The notes under the pieces were generated by a model. It had not been told where the DNA came from. It saw nothing but the letters and a program-made list of their open reading frames with translations, and did not search any database. A DNA stretch of 64,000 nt from Polytrichum commune (Eukaryota > Streptophyta > Polytrichopsida > Polytrichales > Polytrichaceae). The translations under genes and the position numbers were made by a program. Positions 35,119 to 47,700 of this stretch are shown piece by piece; the first letter of the stretch is position 1; each line of letters starts with the position of its first letter. Location of the stretch: NCBI GenBank assembly GCA_950295325.1, contig OX485804.1, forward strand, positions 42,708,429 to 42,772,428, given 5' to 3'.

Positions 35119-36250
35119 AGGTTGCAGCTTCCCAAGCACTGCTGCAAATAACACACTCCTAACGCAAGCCGCAAAGATGAGTACTGTAACGTCTCATCCC
35201 ACGATATCCAACCAATGATGAACCGACATGGACACGAATCCGTATCTCACCTCGACCAAAACAGTTGCACAAACAGAGACGACAGCCTCTCGACGTCAAA
35301 TCTGCCGCGGTAACTCACTTGGAAACAATTCTCCATTGCCAGACAGCCAGAAACGAAGCCATCGCGTCTCCTCCCCCTTCAAACTCGCACGGTGTACAAC
35401 AACCTGTCAAGCCTTGGTGGAAACACCTTCCTCCTCCGATGACTCAGTGTCCCTGCGGGCATGGTGCCTTCGCCTGACTTCGACACTCATGTTCAACAAC
35501 ATCCTGCCACGCTTCCCTCCCCTATTCCTTTCCTTCCCGAACAGGGAGCTCGATAGAGCCTGCAATTGGAATTATAATTTCAAACTACGAGATATACGGT
35601 GCCTACAAAGGCCGTGGCTTTCGTAGCTCACAAATTAGGCGCAACGACGATGAAATCAAAAGAAACATCTGGATCCCCTCTTAGCATACATCAGGCATGC
35701 CGATTATATCAATCCCTCCATCCGACGTGCCAATCAACAACAAGATGACGTCACCAACGAGGTAAACACCAACAATCCATCACCAAATTGCCGCTTCGGT
35801 CCTACCGAAACCGAGAATTTCCTCCGCAAGGGACTTCTTCCGGCTGGTCTGATCACAAAGCAAGGACACTGCGTCGCGAGCAGAGTGGAGCGGGGTCGAC
35901 AAATGGCAGCAGCAAGGCACGCCAGCAGGAAGAGCAGAGCAGCAGCAGCAGCAGATGATCACGACGACGACGATGATGATAATCCCCGTATGGAGGACGT
36001 GCTTCCAAGCAAGTAAAGAACGTGAAACAATTGGCGAGATGCAGTCGACCGAGCAACTATACACACATGCGACGTTATGTTCTGTTCTTGTGGTTTTGCA
36101 GAACGTGGAACCTCTTGCGGACAAAAAAAAATGGCAAGAAGGATTGGGAGGAAAGAAACGAGGTAACAAGGGCTACACAGGTGGAGGAAGCAGAATCCGG
36201 CAGTAGTAGTGGCGGCAGCAGCAGCAGCAGCAATTGCTGCAGAGTGATGA
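35119..36250. other. Upstream region of ARIA-type gene
   Basis: Holds the probable 5'-UTR and promoter of the minus-strand gene. Trinucleotide runs are conspicuous: CAG-type at 35938-35955 and 36218-36232, then ACG/ATG-type at 35960-35983. Open frames on both strands here (for example 35228-35626 plus, 35780-36169 minus) are low-complexity and overlap, so I do not call them. Confidence 0.4.
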
Positions 36251-36780
36251 TTGGTGAAACTAAGTGATAAGGCTTTCTACGTAACTAAAGCTTCGAGTGA
36301 GTCTCGGTGGATGTCTCTCTTCTCCTCCTCCTCTCTTCTCTTCTCTACTCTCTATTCTACTCTGCATCTCGCTCCCTCCGAGAAAGACCGGCAGCAGCAG
36401 CTGCTCGACAGGCACGCAAGATTGGTTTGCTTACTCGCTTGCTTGCTTACAAGCTAGCTCTGCCGGGGATGCCATTGCCGACGGAGCACAGGGCAACCCT
36501 GCTTGCTCGATTCCTTCAATCCCCTCGCGCCTTGCCTTGCCTCCTTCCTGTGAGTCAGGCTGCTCGCCGGGCCGCGCTATCGCCCGCGCGGTTCCACCCC
36601 TCGATCGCCCCACCTCACCCGTCCCCACTTCCAATTCTCGACTCCTCAAGGTCCCCGGGCCATCCAGCCAGGGCCCTCCGCTCAAACGGTTTCCTCACCT
36701 CCCCCACTCCGCCTTCACCACCAGCATCTACGGACACCGTAGATGCCCGCTTTGACTGAACACGAAGGGAGCCCTGTCTC
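36251..36780. promoter_or_regulatory. GC-rich segment, possible promoter island
   Basis: This is the most GC-rich stretch of the window, with CpG-rich words around 36530-36670 and a pyrimidine-rich CTCTTC tract at 36310-36365. It lies between the divergent ARIA-type and RPC2 genes. Two long plus-strand frames (36297-36759) read as Ser/Pro/Leu-rich low-complexity peptides and are not supported. A core promoter or leader for an unseen transcript is possible. Confidence 0.3.
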
Positions 36781-37288
36781 CGTTTCTACTGACCACCTTT
36801 ATAACAAGGGATGGGCATGACATCTTAATGTGTGTCGTTCTATATATAGACTGCAGCTAACTCACCTCTACTTCCCAATGGTGGACGTCCCATGTAGATT
36901 TTAGACTTTTTAACAACAAGAGCGGACACACCTTTTAAAAAGAGGATGCATGTGTATAGTAGGATGCCTTGAGTGGATGACCTACGTGACAATTAATCCA
37001 AGAAGGTTCCTAAAAAATAAGGTGATTTTTGAGTTCGAAACCTTTGTGGTTGATTTCCAAATGGAGTGAGGCATAGACATTTCCCCATTGAGTAGTATGG
37101 TTGCAAATTCATAACATAGTGTTTGATTGGTAAGTGGTGTTTTGAAATTTTTGATATAAATATACAAACTTGAGAATAAGCATGTTAAGGGGGATGAAAA
37201 TGCCATCTATATGAAGGGACTTACTGAACTATTAAGAGTTTCACAAGAAAAGATAAAACCTAGAAGGTGTTTTGGTGTTTTACTGAAG

Positions 37289-37328
<40 letters not shown>

Positions 37329-38392
37329 ATGTGCAATGACTACTGCCTAGTAGGCATGTATGCTCCCAACCAATATCAAATAACTAATATCGATTACCAT
37401 GGGCCTCCCATGGACCCCACGGTGTGATACTTCATTTTCTTGCCATGTACGGCAAATGTTTTGATTATTACTTGGAACAAACATTCTTTTATTTGGGATG
37501 TAAGTGAGTTAGTCTCAAGTCAATCAGGTCACAAAGTAGGCCTTTATTGAAAGATGATTATAAACATGCATGCAAAGAGGCTCTTCATTTATGCTTGCAA
37601 CTCCACAAAATATATGTTATTTGTTACGTATTAGAGATATATTCCTTGATACATTGCAGTAGTTAATGATTAAAATTATTATATTGCAATTAGATTAGAT
37701 GTAGAACTAATTTAATTTGTGTACATGTATGGGAACCTCTGAATTTTAGATAATATTTCCAAAATTGATTGCCAAAATATATCAAATGAAAGACACCCAA
37801 ATTTGGACATTGAAATTGTCCTCCCAATCATTGAAATACACCATAAAATATTACATGCGCTTCACCCTCCGAAACTCTATAATCTCATGCTCACAAACAT
37901 ATGTTATTTGAAGGATTTGTACTTAAACTTGTCACTTGTTCAAGCATAGTTTGATTTGTAGTTTTACTATTATTAGACACTACCTACATGTAGCACCGTA
38001 CAGTTCATTGAAGTTGTGGATCATCTAACTTTCATCCATATCTTTCCACATGTCTCAAATCCACATATTCTTTCAAAACTGTGTAAATGATTGGAATAAA
38101 TGCTTGGGGTTCGGACACATATGGTACAAATCCGGGGGCCAACCTAACATGGTTGCCTTGTTGAGGAATGTTAAGTTATTATTTCTCCACGTGTTTTGAA
38201 TTTTGTATTGGTTGTTTTGAGATTGTTATTGTCTTCATGAATTTTGATATCACGATGTTGTGAAATATGATATGCTAATGCTATAAGTCAAATTAAAAGT
38301 CTCACCCAATACCGAGGGTCAATTATAAAAGCACGCGTGGCTCGCCCGGGTGGGCCACCTAATAGCCATTATCTATTTCTGACTGGACTATA
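36781..38392. other. AT-rich spacer between divergent genes
   Basis: No gene supported. Apart from the (TC)n tract at 37291-37327, nothing with definable ends is visible. Confidence 0.45.
37291..37327. repeat. (TC)n microsatellite
   Basis: About 18 uninterrupted TC units, seen directly. Confidence 0.95.
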
Positions 38393-38419
38393 CCTATTAC
38401 CGTACGTTACGGTAATAGG
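38393..38419. promoter_or_regulatory. Perfect palindrome upstream of RPC2
   Basis: The 12-bp arm CCTATTACCGTA (38393-38404) and its exact complement TACGGTAATAGG (38408-38419) flank a 3-nt centre, about 360 bp upstream of the RPC2 start codon. It could be a protein-binding site, a hairpin in the leader or a residual transposon footprint; only the symmetry is seen. Confidence 0.5.
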
Positions 38420-38508
38420 AGAGGGGATGCAACTCCGCAATATTACAAATCTAGGTCAAAGGGTTCCTCTGGGGTCAACTGGAGAGAATCAGGTTGAGGG
38501 GGGGAATC

Positions 38509-38524
38509 AGGGTTTAGGGTTTAG
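38509..38524 (-). promoter_or_regulatory. Double telo-box upstream of RPC2
   Basis: Two adjoining copies of the complement of AAACCCTA lie 256-271 bp upstream of the RPC2 ATG. Telo-boxes are established promoter elements of plant genes for the translation machinery and cell growth, so they fit an RNA polymerase III subunit gene. That it functions here is inference. Confidence 0.5.
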
Positions 38525-38779
38525 CGTCATTGCCCGTGTCCGAGGATTGGGATGCAAGATCGTTGTTGCATCGGAACAGGGTGGCCATGGGGATGGCCAA
38601 GGCGGACGCGTTGGATGACGGCCTCTCGCATCTCATTTCCAGGTTTCATTTGCTCCATGGATCGCAATCCGCCGCTGAATGTTTTGAATTGGCGCACGCA
38701 GGGTTTGGCTCTCTGTTTTTAGGTTACATTGCATTTTGGGGATTCGATTCTCGTGAATTGCGATACTGACAATCGTGGA

Positions 38780-41700
38780 ATGCGATTGGGTGGGATGTAT
38801 TACAGTAAAAAAGGCGTGGAAGCACCGGTGAAGACCGCTGTCGATAAATTTCAGCTCCTACCGGCCTTTCTTAAGGTGCCGAGTGCGACCTTGCATAGGA
38901 ATTTCTTGTCTGAGAAGATTTTTTTGTTTCGAAATTGTGAGACCGATTGGTGGATTTGTCCACAATTGAGGTTGAACTCGGTTTTGGAAGCAGAGGGGGT
39001 TTCCTGGGGAGAGTTGTGACAAGGGGTGGTTTTATTTGTTTGTTTGGCGGGGGAATAGGTGAGGGGCCTGGTAAAGCAGCATATCGACTCCTTCAATTAT
39101 TTCATCAATTGCGATATTAAGAAAATCATACATGCTCAAGGGAATGAGAAAGTGACATCCGACGTTGATCCCAATTTCTATCTGAAGTGAGTTTTGTTTT
39201 GTTTTCATTACTGTACCTGATGGCGAACAATCTAGGCCCAGAGTGACCATATACAACCGCCTTGCTTAAATTGTGAGCAGCAGAATCGTAAGTCCATTTG
39301 TGTTGAACTAGTAGCTGTTGCGTATGCTTCACAGGTATCTAGACATTTTTGTGGGGGAGCCATGTGTGGAGCAAGATTACATCTACGAGCCTATTACACC
39401 TCATCAATGCCGCCTCCGCGATATGACGTATGTCTTACTCCAGTTGATCCTAATGATTTAAAAAAAAGGAAGGAACGTTAAAATTTAGAAAAATGGACTT
39501 ATTCAAGCACTAGGAGTGTGATTTCTTATGGATAATACAGTACAAATTATCGATCTTTTAGATTGGAAATATTCAATCAACTCATGTTGACTAACTAGGA
39601 CGAGAGGAACGTTTACGACTCATGCACCTTGCAAATTAGCATTCAAGCAACCACAGGAACGTTTGCAGCACAAGAGCTGGGTGCATTCAATCTTAGAAGT
39701 TCAAAATATAAATCAGCTACCTGCAATTGAGAATTAAAAGGTGACAAAGGACTACCTATCTTTATTTAAATCAGCTTCCTTGATTTTTCTTGGTGCTACA
39801 CAGGTATGCAGCACCAATAAGTGTGGATGTGGAGTACACAAGAGGGAAGGAGATTGTTGTACGAAGAGGAAAGGAGGGAAAGCAGGAGGTGCAGATTCTG
39901 TCTTTTCATTCTGAAATTCTTGCCACGTGATATAATGAATTGTGATGATCAGTCCTTCTGTCAATTTTTATTTCTTAGACTGATCTTTTGGTCTCTGAAA
40001 GCTTTGAATCTTATAATCTAAAGAGTAACTGCACAGCGGAAGAAGGTATTGTGTTGCCCGCAGTCTATGCCTTACAGAGGTGACCTTGTAGTCTTCCCGG
40101 GTTTCTGCAAAGTATGTGTGATTAAATTGTGTTCTTCTTTGGTCATGGGTGCAGGGAGCAATCGTCATAGGGCGAATGCCACTGATGTTGCGATGTTCCC
40201 GCTGTGTCCTCTTTGGAAAGAATGAGCCACAACTTGCCAAAGCAGGTCTGGAATGCTCAGTTGCTTAGTGGGTGTTTTCTCACTGTTTCTTTTACCTCAT
40301 TTGTTTATGTTGCCACATTTGTGCATCATCACAACCTTATGTCTGTTGCTGATAGTATCTACAACTATTGTTGCAGGGGAGTGTCCTCTTGATCCCGGCG
40401 GATACTTTGTTGTGAAGGGAACTGAAAAGGTTGGACAGCCGCACCTTTGAGCACTTCATTATCATTGAGTATCACATGTTGGAATCATGGGTCTGGTCTT
40501 CTTGGCCTCTTTTCTTAGTTGGACTGTCTTGATTTGCAGGTGATATTGATTCAGGAACAGCTCTCAAAGAATCGAATCATCATTGACACTGACAGTAGTG
40601 GCAAGTAAGTGTGGAGTGTTGACCGTCCTTGTAGTGTGTGGATAAGTTGAGAACATGGTTATATAGTCTACTTGCTGCCACATTGATGTTTATTCAAGTG
40701 TTGGGACAAGAGTGATCAGCTCACATATATTCTGATGTTGTTGTACCTAGTACTTGAATGCTCTGGAATACATTATTGTTTCAGGCACACGCTCCTGAAC
40801 AAATAAACCTTGGGTTGGCTGTTTTCATAGAAAGTGGTGCTTGATGATCTTTTGAGAGTTGAAACTCTAATCCCTTATGGCAAGAGGAGGCAAATTGTCA
40901 TTTGAATGTCTGGGTGGTATCTTGCAGTGTGGCTGCATCAGTGACAAGTAGTACTCATGAAAGAAAGAGTAAGACAAACATGGTTGTAAAGCATGACCGA
41001 ATATTTCTTCGGCATAATACATTTTCTGATGATGTACGCTCCTTGACTTCGTTGTTCATCATCTCCTCTTATTGTGTTTTAAATTGCAGAAAGTTGCTAA
41101 TATTGGGGCTGGTACTAAGCCAACTACTAGTGCTAGTCCCTTTCTTTGTGTAGGTATGGTAGATGAAGTATCTCAAGCTCATAACCCTCAATACTTAATC
41201 CCTCAGCTAATCTCTGAAGAAATTTTGTCGACAAGGTTGCCACAATAACCTTTTCATTTTAATACTATCAATGACAAATGAATTCCTAGTCAATCAGGGT
41301 GAACTTCCTAGTCTATGTACTTGACATATAATGATTTATGTAAAACAAGGGGATCTTCCTTGCATGTTTACTCAAACAAGGTGGCTTTTCTTGTTGGATG
41401 GTTTGGTGCAGGTGCCCATTGTAGTGGTGCTGAAAGCAATGGGCATGGAATCAGACCAAGAAATTGTGCAAATGGTTGGTAGGGATCCAATTTTTGCTGG
41501 TATACTGAATCCTTCACTCCAGGTTTGGACTGGCATCTACGACACTGACTTTACTGATGCATGGTGTAGCCTGTTGCTAGATGTACATCTCCTCCATGCT
41601 GAACGGCTTCCATGTTAGAAGTAGCTAGATATAATGATACGCTCAAGGGTGACATGCTTGACCAATTTCTTTGACTTCACAGGAGTGTGCTGCTCTTCGT

Positions 41701-44700
41701 GTATATACAAGTCACCAGGCGCTTGAGTATCTGGGAAGCAAGGTGTGCTTTTGATTTTGAGTTTATTTCATTAGGAGACATGGTCTTCATGTGCAGAGAT
41801 GTAGGAGAACTGGAGCATTAATTGGGGTTGAACTGGCATATCTGTGTAATAGTCCTTGTTATTCAAGAATTGCCTACTTTTTAGTAGTTTCTAATGTTCT
41901 CACTCTTGCTTCATGTCTTCCAATTTATCCTCTTCTATCTAATTATTACCAGTGTGAGCTATCCCCTTGTAACATGATCATTGAACGCTCTTATGAAATG
42001 AAAATCTTTGGTTCTTGCCAAATTAGAGTCTACGTATGCATCACTTGAATGAGCTACTGCAAATCGTTGCATTTATTTTATTTGGTGTTGTTCAGGTTCG
42101 AAGCAATAGAGGCATGTGGAGCAAACAAAAGAGGACTAAGGTATTTAATGTCTAAAGTCGTCTGCTCCTCCACCTAGTTTTCTGTCAAACATGTTTTGCA
42201 CCATGAAGCAGCAATCATAGCTGGTACTTAGTACTAAATAATGAAATATGGAGTCTTCTACAGGTTGATGAGGCCCGTGATATTCTCGCAACTGTGGTGT
42301 TCGCCCATGTTCCTGTAAGATCTCATCCTGTGTTGTATACTACTTTCTTTTGGTATGTGGCATTGGCAAGTAAACAGGATGGTATATACAATCACTTTTA
42401 GTTTGCCCATTTGATGCAGCTGCTGAAGGTATAACCAAAATGTTTGATCTGGGATATACTCTGGATAGGCGATGAAATTTATCCAATAGATAACCTAATT
42501 TATCGACCATTCACACTCTTGTTAGCACGAGTGACATAATTATGATGGACAGACCTGCCCAATAAACTGATCATAATCCTGCTGGTTACAGGTTCATCAA
42601 TTTGATTTTCGACCAAAGTGCATCTACATAGCGGTCATTATCCGCAGAATGTTGGAAGCCATGCTTAATAGTGATGCTGTTGATGATAAGGTATTTTCTG
42701 CTTTGTTTAAGTGCTTTTTGCTCACAAGCAGCTATTAGATGCTGATATCTTCTCCAATCTGCACATGTAGAGTCTATCAATTGTATCTATGAAATAAGGT
42801 CACTCAACAAGTACTATGCTAAATTTAGGGTTGATTTTCAGGCTGTGAATGGCAATCATGTCAAATATTGGCCTCCCATATTGAGTCAGTCTTTTCTAGC
42901 AAATATGTGCATTTTCCACCTTATTACCTGCTTCCATGTTTTTGCTCATATTTATGTATTCCAGAAAAGCATAGGTTCCCTCATTTTGTAGCTACCACCA
43001 TTCAAAAGGCTGGGATTGTCTTTGTGAAGACAATTACTTTCTTGTGGTGCATGCCCTACTTTTGTAATTCCTTCAGAGAAGACCGAAAGTCTCCAATGTT
43101 GACAAAATCACATTGCTGCAGGATTATGTTGGGAATAAGCGGCTGGAGCTAGCTGGTCAGCTGCTGTCTCTTCTATTTGAGGTGTGCTTTGTTTACTGTT
43201 TTCCAGTTGTATTGAGATCTGTTGAGGCAATTTATAATTTTACAACTGTTCTAAAATTTCACTCTCTCAATGACTATGGGTGATCCACAGGATTTATTTA
43301 AGCGAATGAATGCAGAACTGAAGAAATCAGTTGATATGACTCTTGCAAAAGCTAACAGATCCACCCAGTTTGACATTGCTAAGGCATGATATGACTTCAC
43401 CCATCAATTCTGTTCACTTCGTATTTTGATTCAATTGGGTATGGTTAGTGGTGTTAACAACTGTTAACCTTTGATTTTGGTACTTATTATTAGGTTCATG
43501 TTCTGCTCTTTCTTCTTGGATTGCATGCTCTTGTGTTTGCATTTGGGATTGAAAATGGCGTTTGTGCAGTAGTGCTGCTAGTCATTATACTCTGACTTGG
43601 AAAGCATTTTTGAATCGGCAGTGCATACGGCCAGATACACTGAGTAATGGGTTGGAGCATGCTATATCTAGTGGAAATTGGGCAGTCAAGCGGTTTAAAA
43701 TGGATCGTAAAGGTGTTACCCAGGTCAAATTTTCAGCTTTCAGTACTTCTAGCTTGCTAATATGTTTTTGTGAAACTTCACTACGTACTTGTTGCCATCA
43801 CCAGGCAAATTCAGTTGAAGGGCTGGTATGTCTACTGGTTGAGTCATCATCCAAGATTGAAGGGCCATGTAGTTGTTTTGTCATTCCACCTCAAAAGTTG
43901 AATCTGGTCTTCACATATTAACATGGGATCAAGTCTTTATGCTACAAGGTGCTGACCATGTGTTCATGGGGATGCGCTTATGTTGATGATCACATGTTCT
44001 ACTAGTTTCTGAGTGTAGAAATTACTGCAATTGGATCTAAGCAGGTTGTGTCAAGGCTGTCGTTTATTGCTGCCTTAGGCCACATGACAAGGATCTCTTC
44101 CCAATTCGAGAAAACTCGTAAAGTTAGTGGACCAAGGGCGCTTCAACCAAGCCAGGTAATGTCATGCTCTATGTTCATAGTTTTTTGGACTTGTGAACAA
44201 TAAATATTAGGTGGCAGGCTAAACACCCATGTTGAGAAGGTTGTGCCTGTCATTGAATGGATTTATGAGATGATCTGGTTGTAGGTACATCCCGATCAGT
44301 TGGGGATGCTTCTATCTATTGCATCAGCAGATCACTTGATTCTATCTGTGAAAGAAGATAATATGTATCATTCATTCCTTAACGTAAGTTATGTAATGTT
44401 GTTTTATGTTGCAGTGGGGAATGCTGTGTCCCTGTGATACTCCAGAGGGAGAAGCATGTGGACTTGTAAAAAATCTGTCTTTGATGACCCATGTAACCAC
44501 TGATGAAGAGGAGGCTCCTTTGATTGCATTGGTATGTATCACTTCATGTTTGAATTTATGAAGCATCTCTAGTTAGAGCCATGTGCATGCAACTTGTTAC
44601 GATGAGTTTAATAAATTCCACATGTTGTGTCGGACAATCTTGTGAATGGTTCATTGCTATGTAAATGATTTTCTCTGATTCCTGCTGGATTGCATTTGAC

Positions 44701-47700
44701 ACCATTCTCTGTATGTGCACAGTGCACAACGCTTGGAGTGGAAGACTTGAGCCTGTTGTCCGGAGAGGAACTTCATTCCCCCAGAACGTACATTGTCTTC
44801 TTCAATGGAACTATTCTTGGGGTTCATCGCCGTCCAAATGTATGGTCCTTCTTACTTGAGGTTTGAAATGCTGTGTTTTCTCAGCTGATAGGCTTGCATT
44901 GTGCATCAGGGGTTACATAATTGAAGTGACATAGTGTTTGCCTATTCTGTTGCTAGTTAGTTAATAATGATGTCTTTCCTGTGTGCAGCGGTTTGCAGCA
45001 GTGTTGAGGAGATTGCGCCGGGCAGGGAAGATTGGCGAATTTGTTAGTGTCCATGTCAATCCAAAACATGTATGGTGGAGCACATTGAGTCCTCTTTGCT
45101 CTTTTTTGGCTACTTGATGTTAGGGAGAAGCTGCTCTGTGTTGTGCTGAAGTATTTAGTCCTGTATCAATGTTTAAACAAAAGGCTTATGTAGGCTAAAG
45201 GATTATGTCATAGTGGTAAATTTGTAATTATTTGTGCTGTCTATCTAATTGTCAAAGTGCTGAACAGCGGAACATTCAAATTGCTTCTGATGGAGGGCGA
45301 GTATGTCGACCTTTGGTGATAGCTGATCGAGGTGTGTCCAGAGTCAAGGAGCATCATATGAAGGAGCTCAGGGTTATCTCCTTTTCTCTTCTTATATTGT
45401 TTTATCTCGACAGACCCCTCCTGCAATTTTCTATTACAAGTGAAGTCCTTCTAAAATAGCCATTGGATCTGTAGAAGTGTGTATATTCTGAGTTTTCTTG
45501 CTTGGTGTTGAATACTCAATAAATTGGAATCGTGTTGATGTGGTGATAAGTTGCCATGTTAATGGTAAGTGGTTGAAGTGTCTGCACCCGTGTCAAGAAT
45601 AGCACTTTTTTTAATTGGGAGATTACTGCTTGGTCCTCACAGAAGGGTGGACATGTTTATTCAGGATGGATTCCGAACTTTCGATGACTTCCTACGAGAA
45701 GGGCTTGTAGAGTACCTTGATGTGAATGAGGAGAATAATAGCCTGGTATTGTTTCCCCTGAATCTCTACAACCCATGACGAAATGTTACTTGTTTCCAAT
45801 TCAAGTTGTGAATGTCCACTGCCTTTTACTTTGGTCAAACCCATGTTTGTTATTAGTATCATGTTTTCACGATTTGTTTCGAATTTATTTTTCTCTTGAA
45901 GACCTCATATTGTTATCACTTATTCTATTTTTAGTTTTTTGTAAATTCTCTATTCAGCTTGAATTCATTAGGTTTCTTGAATTGGAACATGTCATGCATT
46001 CTGTGAAGTGGTGATGAAATGAAGCAAAATATCATTCTATGTAGAGTTACTATTATTGAGCTCTCAAATGTCTCAACAAATATATTTTGTGGCCTATTGT
46101 TGTGTTGTTGAATCCATTTGGAAATTTTTTTTGATGATCTTTATTGGTTGGAGACAACTGAACATTCAAGGATATTTGTAGATATTCTGGTTGTTTGACC
46201 AAGATTCGGCCATTAATGGCCTTGTAGGCATTTAGGTTACAATTGTTGCACTGCCTCAGTCTACTCCATTTTTCTCTCTAAACACCAATTTTGATTAGGA
46301 CAATTGTGGGGTTGAAACAGATAGCACTTTATGAAGGCGATGCAGTACCTCAAACTACACATATTGAGATCGAGCCATTCACAATATTGGGTGTTTGTGC
46401 CGGCCTTATTCCATACCCTCACCATAACCAATCTCCACGTAATACGTACCAGGTATGGCTTGTGGGTGTATTCAAGCCTTTTAAAGGGTATGTCGGCATT
46501 TATAGTTTGAGATGCACATTTACTAATACATTGTGTAATGGATGCCAGTGTGCTATGGGAAAACAAGCAATGGGTAACATTGCATATAATCAGGTCAGAC
46601 TCCTATTGGATTTGATGGTGGAGAATGTGTTCAGATATGATGGTATCTGTTGATTTTGTTTGAATCTGAAGGATCATTTAGTAAATTTATGACAGCTGGA
46701 TGGTTGGGCTGGATGATCATGCAGTTGCAACGGATGGACACACTCCTTTACCTTCTGGTGTACCCACAAAGACCTCTTCTTTCGACAAAAAGTATTGAGC
46801 TGGTACTTTCAGAACACCTGAATATATTCTGATGCTTTCTGCCTACTTTACTCTGAGTGTGATGTGGTGATTATGTTCGTTAATGTCTTGTAGACTCCAA
46901 GCGCACTTTGGGAGTGTGCTGAATGTGTTATGGCCCCTGGTTATTGGACAAGTACTAAAAAATTACGAACCATTGACTGGCTGAGATGATCATGATCTGA
47001 TATTCTTAGTAGGTAATTTTGGTACTTTCTGGCTCTCCCAAAGGGTAAAACAACTTATGTTGTGATTGGAATTTTATAACCAACATGGTTTACATCTTCT
47101 GCCTCACTCAGACGTCCAGGCCTTAATAAGTATCTGGGTAGGGGAGGGCTGGTAGGGGCAATGTGGTGGCTAGGTAGCCTTTCACAGCCATTGGAGATTT
47201 GGGCAAGAGCATACCTTTTTGTTAAGTGTCCTTCGATCATTAACTCAATCCTCTTCAGAGGTAGATCTGGTACTTCATGTTTCGTTCAATACTGAGGAAG
47301 GTTGTCCAATGCAGGTGGGTTATGATAAGCTTGGGGCTGGACAAAATGCAACTGTTGCAGTCATGAGTTACAGTGGTTATGATATTGAAGATGCCATTGT
47401 CATGAACAAATCATCTCTAGACCGAGGTTTTGGTCGATGTATTGTCATCAAGAAGTAAGAGCTGTGAATATGCTATTTTCCTCTTAGTGGTGTGCATTCC
47501 TTTCTATTTTCCTTATTCTTGGTGATGTGCATTGTTGTACACTTTGTTATGCACTTGTTGTTCATTATTGTAGTTGTATGGCAGGAGTGTAGTGCCTATC
47601 AAGAAGTATCCAAATCGGACGTCAGATCGAATTGTAGGACCTGAAATTGTTAGCTCAGTGAAGGGAGGTGTTCAGGTTGCTGCTCGTCATCAGGTGAACA

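Noticed and set aside
35228-36169. Open frames of ~130 codons on both strands upstream of the ARIA-type gene
   Set aside because: They overlap in opposite directions and include trinucleotide-run peptides (poly-Cys, poly-Ile/Val); most likely UTR/promoter DNA.
36297-36759. Two overlapping 150-residue plus-strand frames
   Set aside because: Both are Ser/Pro/Leu/Arg-rich low-complexity peptides caused by GC-rich, CTC-rich DNA; no domain, and the frames overlap each other.
38530-38640. Upstream ATG frame ('MPVSEDW...') as the true RPC2 N-terminus
   Set aside because: It does not resemble the family's N-terminus and needs an extra unproven intron; the ATG at 38780 gives the expected length. Kept as a possibility only.
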